From contig JAJDXS010000083.1 in assembly GCA_022823145.1 (NCBI GenBank), positions 173,774 to 237,773 of the forward strand: a stretch of DNA of 64,000 bases, read 5' to 3'. The translations under genes were made by a program, and so were the position numbers. Source of the stretch: Gemmatimonadota bacterium. Its GTDB lineage: Bacteria > Gemmatimonadota > Gemmatimonadetes > Longimicrobiales > Gaopeijiaceae. The notes under the pieces are model-generated. The model did not search any database. It saw nothing but the letters and a program-made list of their open reading frames with translations, and was not told where the DNA came from. This document shows positions 1 to 8,072 of the stretch, piece by piece. The first letter of the stretch is position 1. The number at the start of each line of letters is the position of its first letter.

Positions 1-61
1 CCACGACCGCGTCGCCCGCGCGATCACCGACACGCCCCCCGGGCCGCGCGAGCGTCGATGA
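1..61 (+). CDS. 3' end of an upstream gene (partial)
   Basis: An open frame enters from the left edge and ends in TGA at 59-61, overlapping the ATG of the next gene in an ATGA junction. Only 19 residues remain, Pro/Arg-rich at the end, so no function can be read. The context (sugar-type symporter and GlcNAc-kinase-like gene downstream) would fit an amino-sugar or peptidoglycan-recycling enzyme, but that is a guess. Confidence 0.4.
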   Translation, partial: HDRVARAITDTPPGPRERR

Positions 62-1485
62 CCACCTTCGGCGGCACCGACTTCGCCGTACTCGTCATCT
101 ACATCGCCGCCGTAACGGCGTGGGGAGCCTGGCTGGGCCGAGCCAACCGCGGCGCCACCGACTACTTCCTCGGAAGCCGCAACCTGCCCTGGTGGGCCGT
201 GATGCTCTCGGTGGTCGCGACCGAAACGTCGACCCTCACCTTCCTCTCCATCCCCGGCATCGCCTACCTCGGCACCCTCGCGTTCCTCCAGCTGGCCCTG
301 GGCTACCTCGCAGGCCGCATCGTCGTCGCGCGCGTCCTCCTGCCGGCGTACTACCGCGGTGAGCTGTCGACCGCATACGCGCTCCTCGAGACCCGATTCG
401 GCACCGCCGCTCGCCGCTACGCCTCGGGCGTCTTCATGGTTACGCGCCTGCTGGCCGACTCCGTGCGCCTCTTCGCCACGGCGATTCCCCTCGCGCTGAT
501 CACCGGCTGGTCGTACCCGGCGTCGATTCTTGTGATCGGCGCGGCGACGCTGGTCTACACGTATCAGGGCGGCATCAGGGCGGTGGTGTGGGTGGATGCG
601 CTGCAGATGGTGCTCTACGTCGGCGGCGGGCTGATCGCGCTCATCCTGCTCCAGGGCGCGGTCGAGGGGGGATGGGCCGCGATCCTCGACCAGGCCTCGT
701 CGGCCGGCAAGCTGGCTGCCCTCGACTTCTCGGCTTCGCCCGCGGTGGCCTACACCTTCTGGGCGGGACTCGTGGGCGGCGGGTTCCTCTCGATGGCGTC
801 GCACGGCACCGACCAGCTCATCGTGCAGCGCCTCCTGACCTGCCGCGACGTGCGCCACAGCCAGCGCGCCCTGATCGGCAGCGGCGTCGTGGTGATCGCC
901 CAGTTCGCGCTCTTCCTCTTCGTTGGCCTCGGCCTCTGGGTCTTCTTCGACGGGCGCGCCTTCGACAGCTCGGACGAGATCTTCGCGCGCTTCATCATCG
1001 ACGAGATGCCGACCGGACTGCGCGGCCTCCTGATCGCCGGGGTCTTCGCGGCCGCCATGTCGTCGCTCTCGTCGTCGATCAACTCGCTGGCGTCCGCGAG
1101 CGCCTACGACTTCTGGGGCCCGCTGACCGGCCGAACGGGCGACCGCCCGGTGATGATCGCCGGCAAGGTGTTCACCTTGGTGTGGGCAGGCCTCCTCATC
1201 GCGGGCGCAATCGTCTTCATCCCGCTCTCGCGCGGAACGGCGGCGGTGGAGGTCGCGCTCGCGGCCGCCTCGATGGCGTACGGAGGGCTGCTCGGCGCCT
1301 TCGCGCTGGGCGTCCTCACGCGGCGCGTCAGCCAGACCGGCGCGCTCGTCGGCATGACGGCCGGGGTCGGCACGGTGGTCGCGATCTGGGCGACCGCGCG
1401 CGACACGGTGGCGTGGCCCTGGTTCGTCTTCATCGGGCTGGTCGTGACGCTCGCGGCGGGGTCCCTCTTCCGGCGGCGAGGGTGA
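58..1485 (+). CDS. Sodium:solute symporter (SSS family)
   Basis: A 475-residue integral membrane protein made almost entirely of hydrophobic segments, about 12-13 predicted helices. It has the SSS-family look: an N-terminal helix followed by TDYFLGSRNLPWW, then a TETSTLTFLSIPG segment, and later a GLLIAGVFAAAMSSLSSSIN segment that matches the conserved sodium-site helix of this family. It should import a small solute together with Na+ across the inner membrane. The start is the ATG at 58, inside an ATGA overlap with the preceding gene, and its stop overlaps the GTG of the kinase-like gene. This points to one operon and suggests an amino sugar or related sugar as substrate, which is inference. 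Confidence 0.88.
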   Translation: MTTFGGTDFAVLVIYIAAVTAWGAWLGRANRGATDYFLGSRNLPWWAVMLSVVATETSTLTFLSIPGIAYLGTLAFLQLALGYLAGRIVVARVLLPAYYRGELSTAYALLETRFGTAARRYASGVFMVTRLLADSVRLFATAIPLALITGWSYPASILVIGAATLVYTYQGGIRAVVWVDALQMVLYVGGGLIALILLQGAVEGGWAAILDQASSAGKLAALDFSASPAVAYTFWAGLVGGGFLSMASHGTDQLIVQRLLTCRDVRHSQRALIGSGVVVIAQFALFLFVGLGLWVFFDGRAFDSSDEIFARFIIDEMPTGLRGLLIAGVFAAAMSSLSSSINSLASASAYDFWGPLTGRTGDRPVMIAGKVFTLVWAGLLIAGAIVFIPLSRGTAAVEVALAAASMAYGGLLGAFALGVLTRRVSQTGALVGMTAGVGTVVAIWATARDTVAWPWFVFIGLVVTLAAGSLFRRRG

Positions 1486-2483
1486 CGGGGCGGCCGGCCG
1501 ACCCGGCGGTGGACCCCGCGGCCGACCCCCACCACTTCGTCGGCGTGGACGGCGGCGGCACGCGCTCCCGCGCCCTCGTGGGCGATGCGCGCGGCCGCGA
1601 ACTGGGCGCCGCGGACGGCGGCCCGGGGCTGATCGATCCCGCCGACCCCACGCGCGCGGTGGCTGCGGTCACGGCGGTGGTGCGCGCGGCGGCCGCTGCC
1701 GCGAACGTCCCGCTTCCGGTGCGCGGGCTGTGGGCGGGGCTGGCGGGTGCGGGCGAGACGCAGGCGCGCGCGGCCGTGGAGGCGGCGCTGCAGCGTGCCG
1801 GCCTGGCCGAGCGGGTGGCCGTCGGCACGGACGTCGAGGCCGCGCACGCCGACGCCTTCGGCGCGGGGCACCCGTCGCCCGGTGGGGCTTCGGGCGGGCC
1901 GGGGCCGGCGGCTGTCCCCGGCATCCTCTGCGTCGTGGGGACGGGATCGTCCGTGCGGGCCGTGGGCCCGCGCGGCGAGGTGGTGCAGGTGGGGGGATGG
2001 GGGCAGCTCCTGGGCGACGAGGGGAGCGGCTACCGGATCGGCCTGGATGGCCTGCGCGCGGTCATGCGGGCGAGCGACGGGAGGGAGCCGCGTACGTCTC
2101 TCAGCGCCGCGGTCCTCGACGCCGTGGGGGCCGCGGAGCCGCGCGACCTGGTGGGGTGGGCCGCGCGCGCGACCAAGGGCGAGGTCGCGGCGCTCTCGGT
2201 GCTCGTGGCCGGGGAGGCGCGCAACGGCGACCCGGTCGCGGCCCGCATCGTGCACCGGGCACTTGGTGCCATCCGCGCGCACCTGGAGGCCGCGCTCGAG
2301 CGCACGCCGGGATGGGACCAGCGTCCCGTGATCGCCTTCGTGGGCGGGCTCGTGCGCGAGGGGAGCGTGTTGCGCGAGGCCGTGACGGCGATCGCGGCGG
2401 AGCTTGGGTGCGGCGTGCACGCCGAACCGGTCGTGCCCGAGCGGGGCGCCCTCAGCACCGCGATCCAGATGGCCGGGGGATGA
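1482..2483 (+). CDS. N-acetylglucosamine kinase-like BadF/BadG ATPase
   Basis: A 333-residue member of the ASKHA kinase fold. Residues ~20-33 carry the phosphate-1 motif (VGVDGGGTRSRALV); a second nucleotide segment reads VVGTGSS and is followed by GGWGQLLGDEGSGYRIG, typical of BadF/BcrA-type N-acetylhexosamine kinases; an adenosine-site glycine segment (FVGGLVREG) is near the C terminus. I chose the GTG at 1482 because it overlaps the stop of the symporter (GTGA) and the frame upstream of it has no homology-like content. It probably phosphorylates the sugar imported by the symporter, as in cell-wall sugar recycling; the exact substrate cannot be read from sequence. Confidence 0.82.
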   Translation: MTGRPADPAVDPAADPHHFVGVDGGGTRSRALVGDARGRELGAADGGPGLIDPADPTRAVAAVTAVVRAAAAAANVPLPVRGLWAGLAGAGETQARAAVEAALQRAGLAERVAVGTDVEAAHADAFGAGHPSPGGASGGPGPAAVPGILCVVGTGSSVRAVGPRGEVVQVGGWGQLLGDEGSGYRIGLDGLRAVMRASDGREPRTSLSAAVLDAVGAAEPRDLVGWAARATKGEVAALSVLVAGEARNGDPVAARIVHRALGAIRAHLEAALERTPGWDQRPVIAFVGGLVREGSVLREAVTAIAAELGCGVHAEPVVPERGALSTAIQMAGG

Positions 2484-2529
2484 TCCCTCAGAGCGGAGGC
2501 AAACCTCTGGCGCGGAAGGAGGCGGCCCG

Positions 2530-3954
2530 TCACCAGGCGGCCGACAGCCTCAGATGGCCGCCGTCGAACGGCGCCCGCCCGAAGTGGTCCAGGTCCCAGC
2601 TGACCCCGGCCGTCACCTCGAAGCCCGACCGGAACCGGTGGCCCCCTTCCGTGACCAGTCGATGATTCTGCCCGGTGAGCCAGGGCGCCAGGAATCCCGC
2701 ATCGCGGTCCAGAAAGGCGTAGGCCAGGCGGCTCGTCCATCCCGCCTCCGGGTACCGGACCAGGGCCGCCCGGGCGAAGACCCCACGATCACTGTGCTCG
2801 CGCGAAGCGCCCCCTTCCGGCGTGCGCCATTCGGGTCGCCGCACCCGCTCCAGCTCCGTCTCGACGGCCCACAGCGGGTTCAGGCGGGTCCGCGCGCGGG
2901 CGCCCATGGCCACCGTCTGCTCGCGCAGCGTGAAGCCGAGCGCGCTCGCGGCCGCGCGCCGCTCGGTGTCCGCCCTCGCCCAGGTGCCGTAAAGCGCCAG
3001 AGTCACGCGCTTGAGCGGTGTGACCTGGAGGAGTCCTCCAAGGAACGCCACCCGTTCGAACTGGGTGAACGGAGCCCGACCGGTGGCCGGAAAGGTCACC
3101 TGTACCTCGCTTCGTCGGCTCGATCCCGCGTGCAGCTCCGCTCTCCAGCGTGACGCCGCGGCCCTCAGGGTCGTGCGGGCGGCGAGGGGGACCCCGGCGT
3201 AGTCGTAGTGGGCGTCCACCTCGTCCGCCCTCACCCCCAGGCCCTGAAAGATCGTTTCGTTGAAGGCGTCGAGCGCCGCGAGGCGCACCTCCAGCGTCCA
3301 GCTCCGGTCTTCCCCCTCTCTCCAGGAGCGTGCCAGTGCGACCTCCACGTCCGCAGACGGCTTGAAGAAGTGGACGCCGATCCCCACCTGCGCGGTCCAC
3401 GGCGTCCCGAGCATGTCGCCCCAGCGCACGCCGACCCACGGGTAGTCGCGCCGCGCTGTGAACGATCGCTCTCGGCGGTAGCGTGCCATCAGGTCCACGG
3501 GGCCGGAGATGTGGATCTGCTGGCGCCAGTCCACGAAGTTGAGGATGTGCGGGTGGCTGATCGAGGCACCCGCAACCCGAAAGCCGTTGGGAAGCTCGGC
3601 CCAGCGTGCGTCTTCACCGGGATGGAAGAGGCTCGAGCGGATCTCCAGCTCGTACTCGTTGTTCATTCCCGGGTTGAACCGCTGGAAGATGCCCTCCTCT
3701 GCCAGACGGCCGTAATAGGCACCGTCGCGGTCGAGCAGGGACAGCCACACCTGGTCCGCCCACGCCGCGAGAGTCGCTACAGCCGCCGAGTCGGTCTCAC
3801 CCGCAGGGGAAGTCGCGGATCGCTCTTCGCCCGACTGCGCGCGGAGCGACGGCACGGCGAGGAGGGAAACCCCGGCCAGCAGTCCGTGGACAAACCCGCG
3901 TGAGCACCGAGAGCGGCGAGCCTGTACGGTGGCCAGACCCACTGCCGTCCTCAT
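2530..3954 (-). CDS. Exported beta-rich protein, probable outer-membrane barrel
   Basis: 474 residues from the ATG at 3954, which has a very good ribosome site (GGAAGGAG, 5-6 bases away); the open frame extends further upstream but that part is non-coding. The N terminus is a signal peptide (basic start, hydrophobic stretch, cleavage near SLRAQ). The rest consists of alternating aromatic/hydrophobic strands such as VDLMARYRRERSF and GFEVTAGVSWDLDHFGRAPF, and ends in the aromatic residue W, as many barrel proteins do. I do not recognise a family. It sits divergently from hsp20, so the promoter array between them might affect both. Confidence 0.7.
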   Translation of the reverse strand: MRTAVGLATVQARRSRCSRGFVHGLLAGVSLLAVPSLRAQSGEERSATSPAGETDSAAVATLAAWADQVWLSLLDRDGAYYGRLAEEGIFQRFNPGMNNEYELEIRSSLFHPGEDARWAELPNGFRVAGASISHPHILNFVDWRQQIHISGPVDLMARYRRERSFTARRDYPWVGVRWGDMLGTPWTAQVGIGVHFFKPSADVEVALARSWREGEDRSWTLEVRLAALDAFNETIFQGLGVRADEVDAHYDYAGVPLAARTTLRAAASRWRAELHAGSSRRSEVQVTFPATGRAPFTQFERVAFLGGLLQVTPLKRVTLALYGTWARADTERRAAASALGFTLREQTVAMGARARTRLNPLWAVETELERVRRPEWRTPEGGASREHSDRGVFARAALVRYPEAGWTSRLAYAFLDRDAGFLAPWLTGQNHRLVTEGGHRFRSGFEVTAGVSWDLDHFGRAPFDGGHLRLSAAW

Positions 3955-4078
3955 CTTGCTCCTTCCTCGCCAGGCCAGGCCCAACGGCAGTTGCCGCGCC
4001 GCAGCCAGGCCCGGGCCGTCGTCCTGGCCGGCTGCCGCCAGGATAACACCTTGGCCTTGCACGGCCGAATCGGTCAAC

Positions 4079-4176
4079 CTGCCATTTTGGCAGAGCCCTG
4101 CCATTCCGGCAGGAAAAGCTGCCAGTTTGGCAGTCTTCAAGCTTCTGCCCCCCAACGACTTCTGCCATTTTGACAG
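4079..4176 (+). promoter_or_regulatory. Array of four 15-bp palindromes (CTGCCA-N3-TGGCAG), likely activator sites
   Basis: Boxes lie at 4079-4093 (CTGCCATTTTGGCAG, perfect), 4098-4112 (CTGCCATTCCGGCAG), 4119-4133 (CTGCCAGTTTGGCAG, perfect) and 4162-4176 (CTGCCATTTTGACAG). Start-to-start distances are 19, 21 and 43 bp, that is about two, two and four helical turns, so all would face the same side of the DNA. They sit directly upstream of a sigma-54-like promoter, the arrangement expected of an enhancer-binding protein. Confidence 0.8.
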
Positions 4177-4184
4177 GTTCCTGG

Positions 4185-4199
4185 TGGCACGGATCCTGC
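4185..4199 (+). promoter_or_regulatory. Sigma-54 (-24/-12) promoter of hsp20
   Basis: TGGCACGGATCCTGC matches the sigma-54 consensus TGGCACG-N4-TTGC at 14 of the 15 consensus-length positions, including the invariant GG and GC with the correct spacing. Transcription would start near 4211, about 55 bases before the hsp20 ATG. Confidence 0.8.
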
Positions 4200-4265
4200 C
4201 ACAGCGCAAGGCGGCCCAACGAGGCTGACACAACACCACACCTACTCAATGAAAGGAGTAACGCG

Positions 4266-4721
4266 ATGTCACTGATCAGGCACACCAATCGGTCCACCCC
4301 CTGGAACGACCTCGATGTCCTGGCCAACCGGATGAGCCGGATCTTCGGCGACTCCGGCTTCGGCAACCTGACCTACGGCGCCAACTGGGTTCCGGCCGTC
4401 AGCGTCGAGGAGAAGAACGACGAGATCCTCCTGACCGCCGAGCTGCCCGGGATGACCGAGGACGCGGTCGAGATCAACCTGGAAAACAACGTGCTCACGA
4501 TCTCGGGCGAGAAGACCGAGTCCCGCGAAGAGGGCGAGACGAACGGCAAGTTCCACCTCGTCGAGCGCAGCTTCGGCTTCTTCCGCCGGTCCTTCATGCT
4601 GCCGCGCACGGTTCGCGCGGACGGCATCACGGCCGAGTTCGACAACGGCCTGCTGATGGTGCGGCTGCCGAAGGCCGACGAGGCGCTGAGCCGCAAGATC
4701 GAGGTCAGCCGGAGAGGATAG
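4266..4721 (+). CDS. Small heat shock protein, Hsp20/alpha-crystallin family
   Basis: 151 residues, the usual Hsp20 length. An alpha-crystallin domain fills residues ~40-145: VSVEEKNDEILLTAELPGM at its start, FHLVERSFGFFRRSFMLP in the middle and the signature AEFDNGLLMVRLPK near the end. The C-terminal IEV is a short I-x-V tail motif used in oligomer contacts. It is an ATP-independent holdase that binds unfolding proteins in the cytoplasm. The ATG at 4266 is preceded by AAAGGAG; the longer upstream open frame is promoter DNA. The sigma-54 promoter and the four upstream palindromes imply enhancer-controlled, stress-responsive expression. Confidence 0.95.
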   Translation: MSLIRHTNRSTPWNDLDVLANRMSRIFGDSGFGNLTYGANWVPAVSVEEKNDEILLTAELPGMTEDAVEINLENNVLTISGEKTESREEGETNGKFHLVERSFGFFRRSFMLPRTVRADGITAEFDNGLLMVRLPKADEALSRKIEVSRRG

Positions 4722-4753
4722 GCCGCAGGGCGATTCGCCTCTCGGACGGACCA

Positions 4754-4788
4754 GGGGCGGGCGCGGTGAAGGTCGCCGCGCCCGCCCC
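4754..4788. terminator. Bidirectional hairpin terminator
   Basis: A perfect 13-bp GC stem (GGGGCGGGCGCGG / CCGCGCCCGCCCC) with a 9-base loop lies between the converging ends of hsp20 and the small lipoprotein gene. It lacks a long T run, so termination strength is uncertain. Confidence 0.6.
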
Positions 4789-4805
4789 CTCGCGTGTCCA
4801 ACCGG

Positions 4806-5219
4806 TCAGTTGCGCATCCTGACGAACGTCACCGTCTGACTCGAGAACTCTCCCGGACGCTCCATCGCTCCCGTGTCGGGATCACCCGGTTCGAAGTCGA
4901 CCCGGAAGCGGTCCGGACCGAGCAGTTCCACGATGCCGAAGAGGGTCCGTCCGGCGATTGGTCCAGTGGACCAGGGGCCGACATCGAGATGGATCGGGGT
5001 CGTGGTGTAGTCCACCCGGTAGTCGATCACGACAGTGTCCGGGCCCTGGGGGAGGTCCAGAACCCAGGTGGAGCGGCCGTCAGCCTCGAAGATGTACGTC
5101 ATGGCGGGGCGGGCGGACCCGACCGACACCCATTCGCCCAGAAGTGGTTGCGGCGGTTCCTGGCAGGCCAGGGTCAACACCGCCGATGCGAGTAAGGCAA
5201 ACCGGGCGCCCCGGATCAC
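4806..5219 (-). CDS. Small predicted lipoprotein of unknown function
   Basis: 137 residues if the GTG at 5219 is the start; this gives a clean signal sequence (IRGARFALLASAVLTLAC) with the cysteine at the expected lipidation site, though TLAC is a weak lipobox. The mature part is a ~115-residue beta-rich domain (GEWVSVGSARPAMTYIFEAD, then RTLFGIVELLGPDRFRVDFE) that resembles the small lipocalin-like TIGR03067 type in rhythm, but I cannot assign it. It lies 47 bases downstream of ahcY on the same strand and may be cotranscribed. Confidence 0.6.
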   Translation of the reverse strand: MIRGARFALLASAVLTLACQEPPQPLLGEWVSVGSARPAMTYIFEADGRSTWVLDLPQGPDTVVIDYRVDYTTTPIHLDVGPWSTGPIAGRTLFGIVELLGPDRFRVDFEPGDPDTGAMERPGEFSSQTVTFVRMRN

Positions 5220-5266
5220 GCTGCCGCCGCTTCCGGCTCCGTCGCGCCCCCGGGCGCTTCCGCACC

Positions 5267-6754
<1,488 letters not shown>

Positions 6755-6846
6755 GATTCTGCGCCTCTGGTTGTGTGCGACGGCAGGGCTCTAAATCTAG
6801 TCCCGACGGGTGGCTGATCCAGACCCGCCTCGTCGATATATATAGC

Positions 6847-6889
6847 TTGTGCGACTAGGATATACGATAGATCACCTATAGGATATAAT
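6847..6889 (+). promoter_or_regulatory. AT-rich divergent promoter/operator between ahcY and vapB
   Basis: This is one of the few AT-rich patches in the area. TATAAT lies at 6884-6889. Two direct copies of TAGGATATA lie at 6856-6864 and 6879-6887, 23 bp apart, and an inverted repeat ATAG-N5-CTAT at 6867-6879 sits between them. This is the layout expected of an autorepressed toxin-antitoxin operator; the assignment is inference. Confidence 0.5.
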
Positions 6890-6912
6890 GCGACGGAACA
6901 CGGAGGTATCCA

Positions 6913-7122
6913 ATGAGAAAAACCAGCGTGGTCATCGACGATGAACTCATTGCCCGCGTGCGGATCCTGCTGGGAACCTCGTCCATCAGGGAGACCATCG
7001 ACAAGGCGTTGCGCGAAGTGGAGCGACGCGAGGCGAGGCGGCAGGAGATCCGGGCGCTGATCGAGATGGACGGGCTCGACCTGCGCGACCCGGCGGTGAT
7101 GTCGAAAGCGTGGCGTTACTAG
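6913..7122 (+). CDS. VapB-type antitoxin
   Basis: 69 residues. The N terminus (MRKTSVVIDDELIARVRILL) is a short DNA-binding strand-helix-helix of the VapB kind, followed by SSIRETIDKALREVERREAR and a C-terminal tail (DLRDPAVMSKAWRY) that would insert into the toxin. It has a clear GGAGG six bases before the ATG. It should bind and neutralise the PIN toxin encoded 18 bases downstream and repress the operon. Confidence 0.85.
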   Translation: MRKTSVVIDDELIARVRILLGTSSIRETIDKALREVERREARRQEIRALIEMDGLDLRDPAVMSKAWRY

Positions 7123-7140
7123 CCCGGCAGGACGCGCGAG

Positions 7141-7548
7141 ATGCCATTCCTGATCGACAAGAGCGCCCTGGCCCGCATGTCGCACCCGCCGGTACAGGCC
7201 AGGCTGGTGCCCATACTCGAAGCGGGTGACGCCGCCACGTGCGCCGTGATCGAACTCGAAGTCCTCTACTCGACGCGAAACGCGGCCGACCACGCCCGCA
7301 CACGCCGCCGCCGGGCCCTCGCCTACCGTCACGTGGTGCTGACCGAGGCGATCTTCCAGCGCGCAATCGAGGTCCAGGGCCTGCTGGCGCTCCGTGGGCA
7401 GCACCGCGTGCCGATTCCGGACCTCATCATCGCAGCCGCCGCGGAGCACGCCGAGATGGTCCTGCTGCACTACGATTCCGACTTCGACCGCATCGCAGCG
7501 GTCACGGGGCAGACAATGGAGTGGGTTGTGCCGAGGGGGTCGGTCTAG
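7141..7548 (+). CDS. VapC-type PIN-domain ribonuclease toxin
   Basis: 135 residues, a full-length PIN domain. Acidic residues expected at the Mg2+ site are present: D6 in FLIDKSAL, E40 in IELEVLYS, D94 in IPDLIIAAAA and the D112/D114/D116 cluster in HYDSDFDRIA. VapC toxins cut tRNA or rRNA when freed from VapB. It is cotranscribed with the antitoxin. The active-site set looks complete, so the module may be functional. Confidence 0.88.
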   Translation: MPFLIDKSALARMSHPPVQARLVPILEAGDAATCAVIELEVLYSTRNAADHARTRRRRALAYRHVVLTEAIFQRAIEVQGLLALRGQHRVPIPDLIIAAAAEHAEMVLLHYDSDFDRIAAVTGQTMEWVVPRGSV

Positions 7549-7625
7549 TCGCGAGGGGACCGCCGATGGTTCACATCCGTCGGCGCCCTCGAGCGGGCTG
7601 GATGCATCCCCCCCAGCGACTTCGG

Positions 7626-7883
7626 TCAACATCGGAATCGGGGTGAGGACCATCCGACACACTCGGCCAATACGCTGGCGCACCGGGCGCACTGACCTGA
7701 ATCGACCACGATCGCGACCACATTGGTGCGCTTTGCCAGGTCTTCGGAAACCTGGCTCTCCGACCTGATCCAGCTGCCGACATCCGACGCCCGCTCCACA
7801 TCAAGCGTACACTGGTAACAAAGCGTAATGGCCAGCGGCCCGCAGGCTGCGTCGTCGACAGATGCTTTTGTGGGGGTGGACAT
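7626..7883 (-). CDS. Small Cys-rich protein of unknown function
   Basis: 85 residues starting at an ATG with GGAGA six bases upstream. It contains six cysteines, two in CxxC pairs (CYQC at ~22-25, CARC at ~65-68), and a run of strand-like sequence (RTNVVAIVVDSGQ). No signal peptide. I recognise no family. The paired cysteines suggest a small metal-binding or redox protein, but the evidence for a real gene is only the ribosome site and the isolated open frame in an otherwise gene-free stretch (7549-8072). Confidence 0.4.
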   Translation of the reverse strand: MSTPTKASVDDAACGPLAITLCYQCTLDVERASDVGSWIRSESQVSEDLAKRTNVVAIVVDSGQCARCASVLAECVGWSSPRFRC

Positions 7884-8072
7884 TTCGGTCTCCGTGCAGG
7901 GATGAAAGCTGAAGCGGGTTTCACTCTATTGACAGTTGCGGACGACATTTCGTGCAATCACCCTATCCACTCCTGCTAACAGCCCTGGGTTCAGAAACGT
8001 GCAGCGCGGCCCATGCGCGTAACCCGTGTGCTACCCGGTCGGGTTTCTCACTGCGGGGTCCGTTGTCTCCCA

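Noticed and set aside
588..1481. Long N-terminal extension of the kinase gene into the symporter gene
   Set aside because: The extension is an Arg/Pro-rich shadow of the symporter; the kinase motif begins just after the GTG at 1482.
4079..4176. CRISPR-like repeat array
   Set aside because: Units are 15-bp palindromes with 4-29 bp between them, too short and too close for a CRISPR; they sit at a sigma-54 promoter.
6755..6850. SAH riboswitch in the ahcY leader
   Set aside because: Only a small CGAC/GTCG stem was found; the conserved SAH-riboswitch core could not be recognised.
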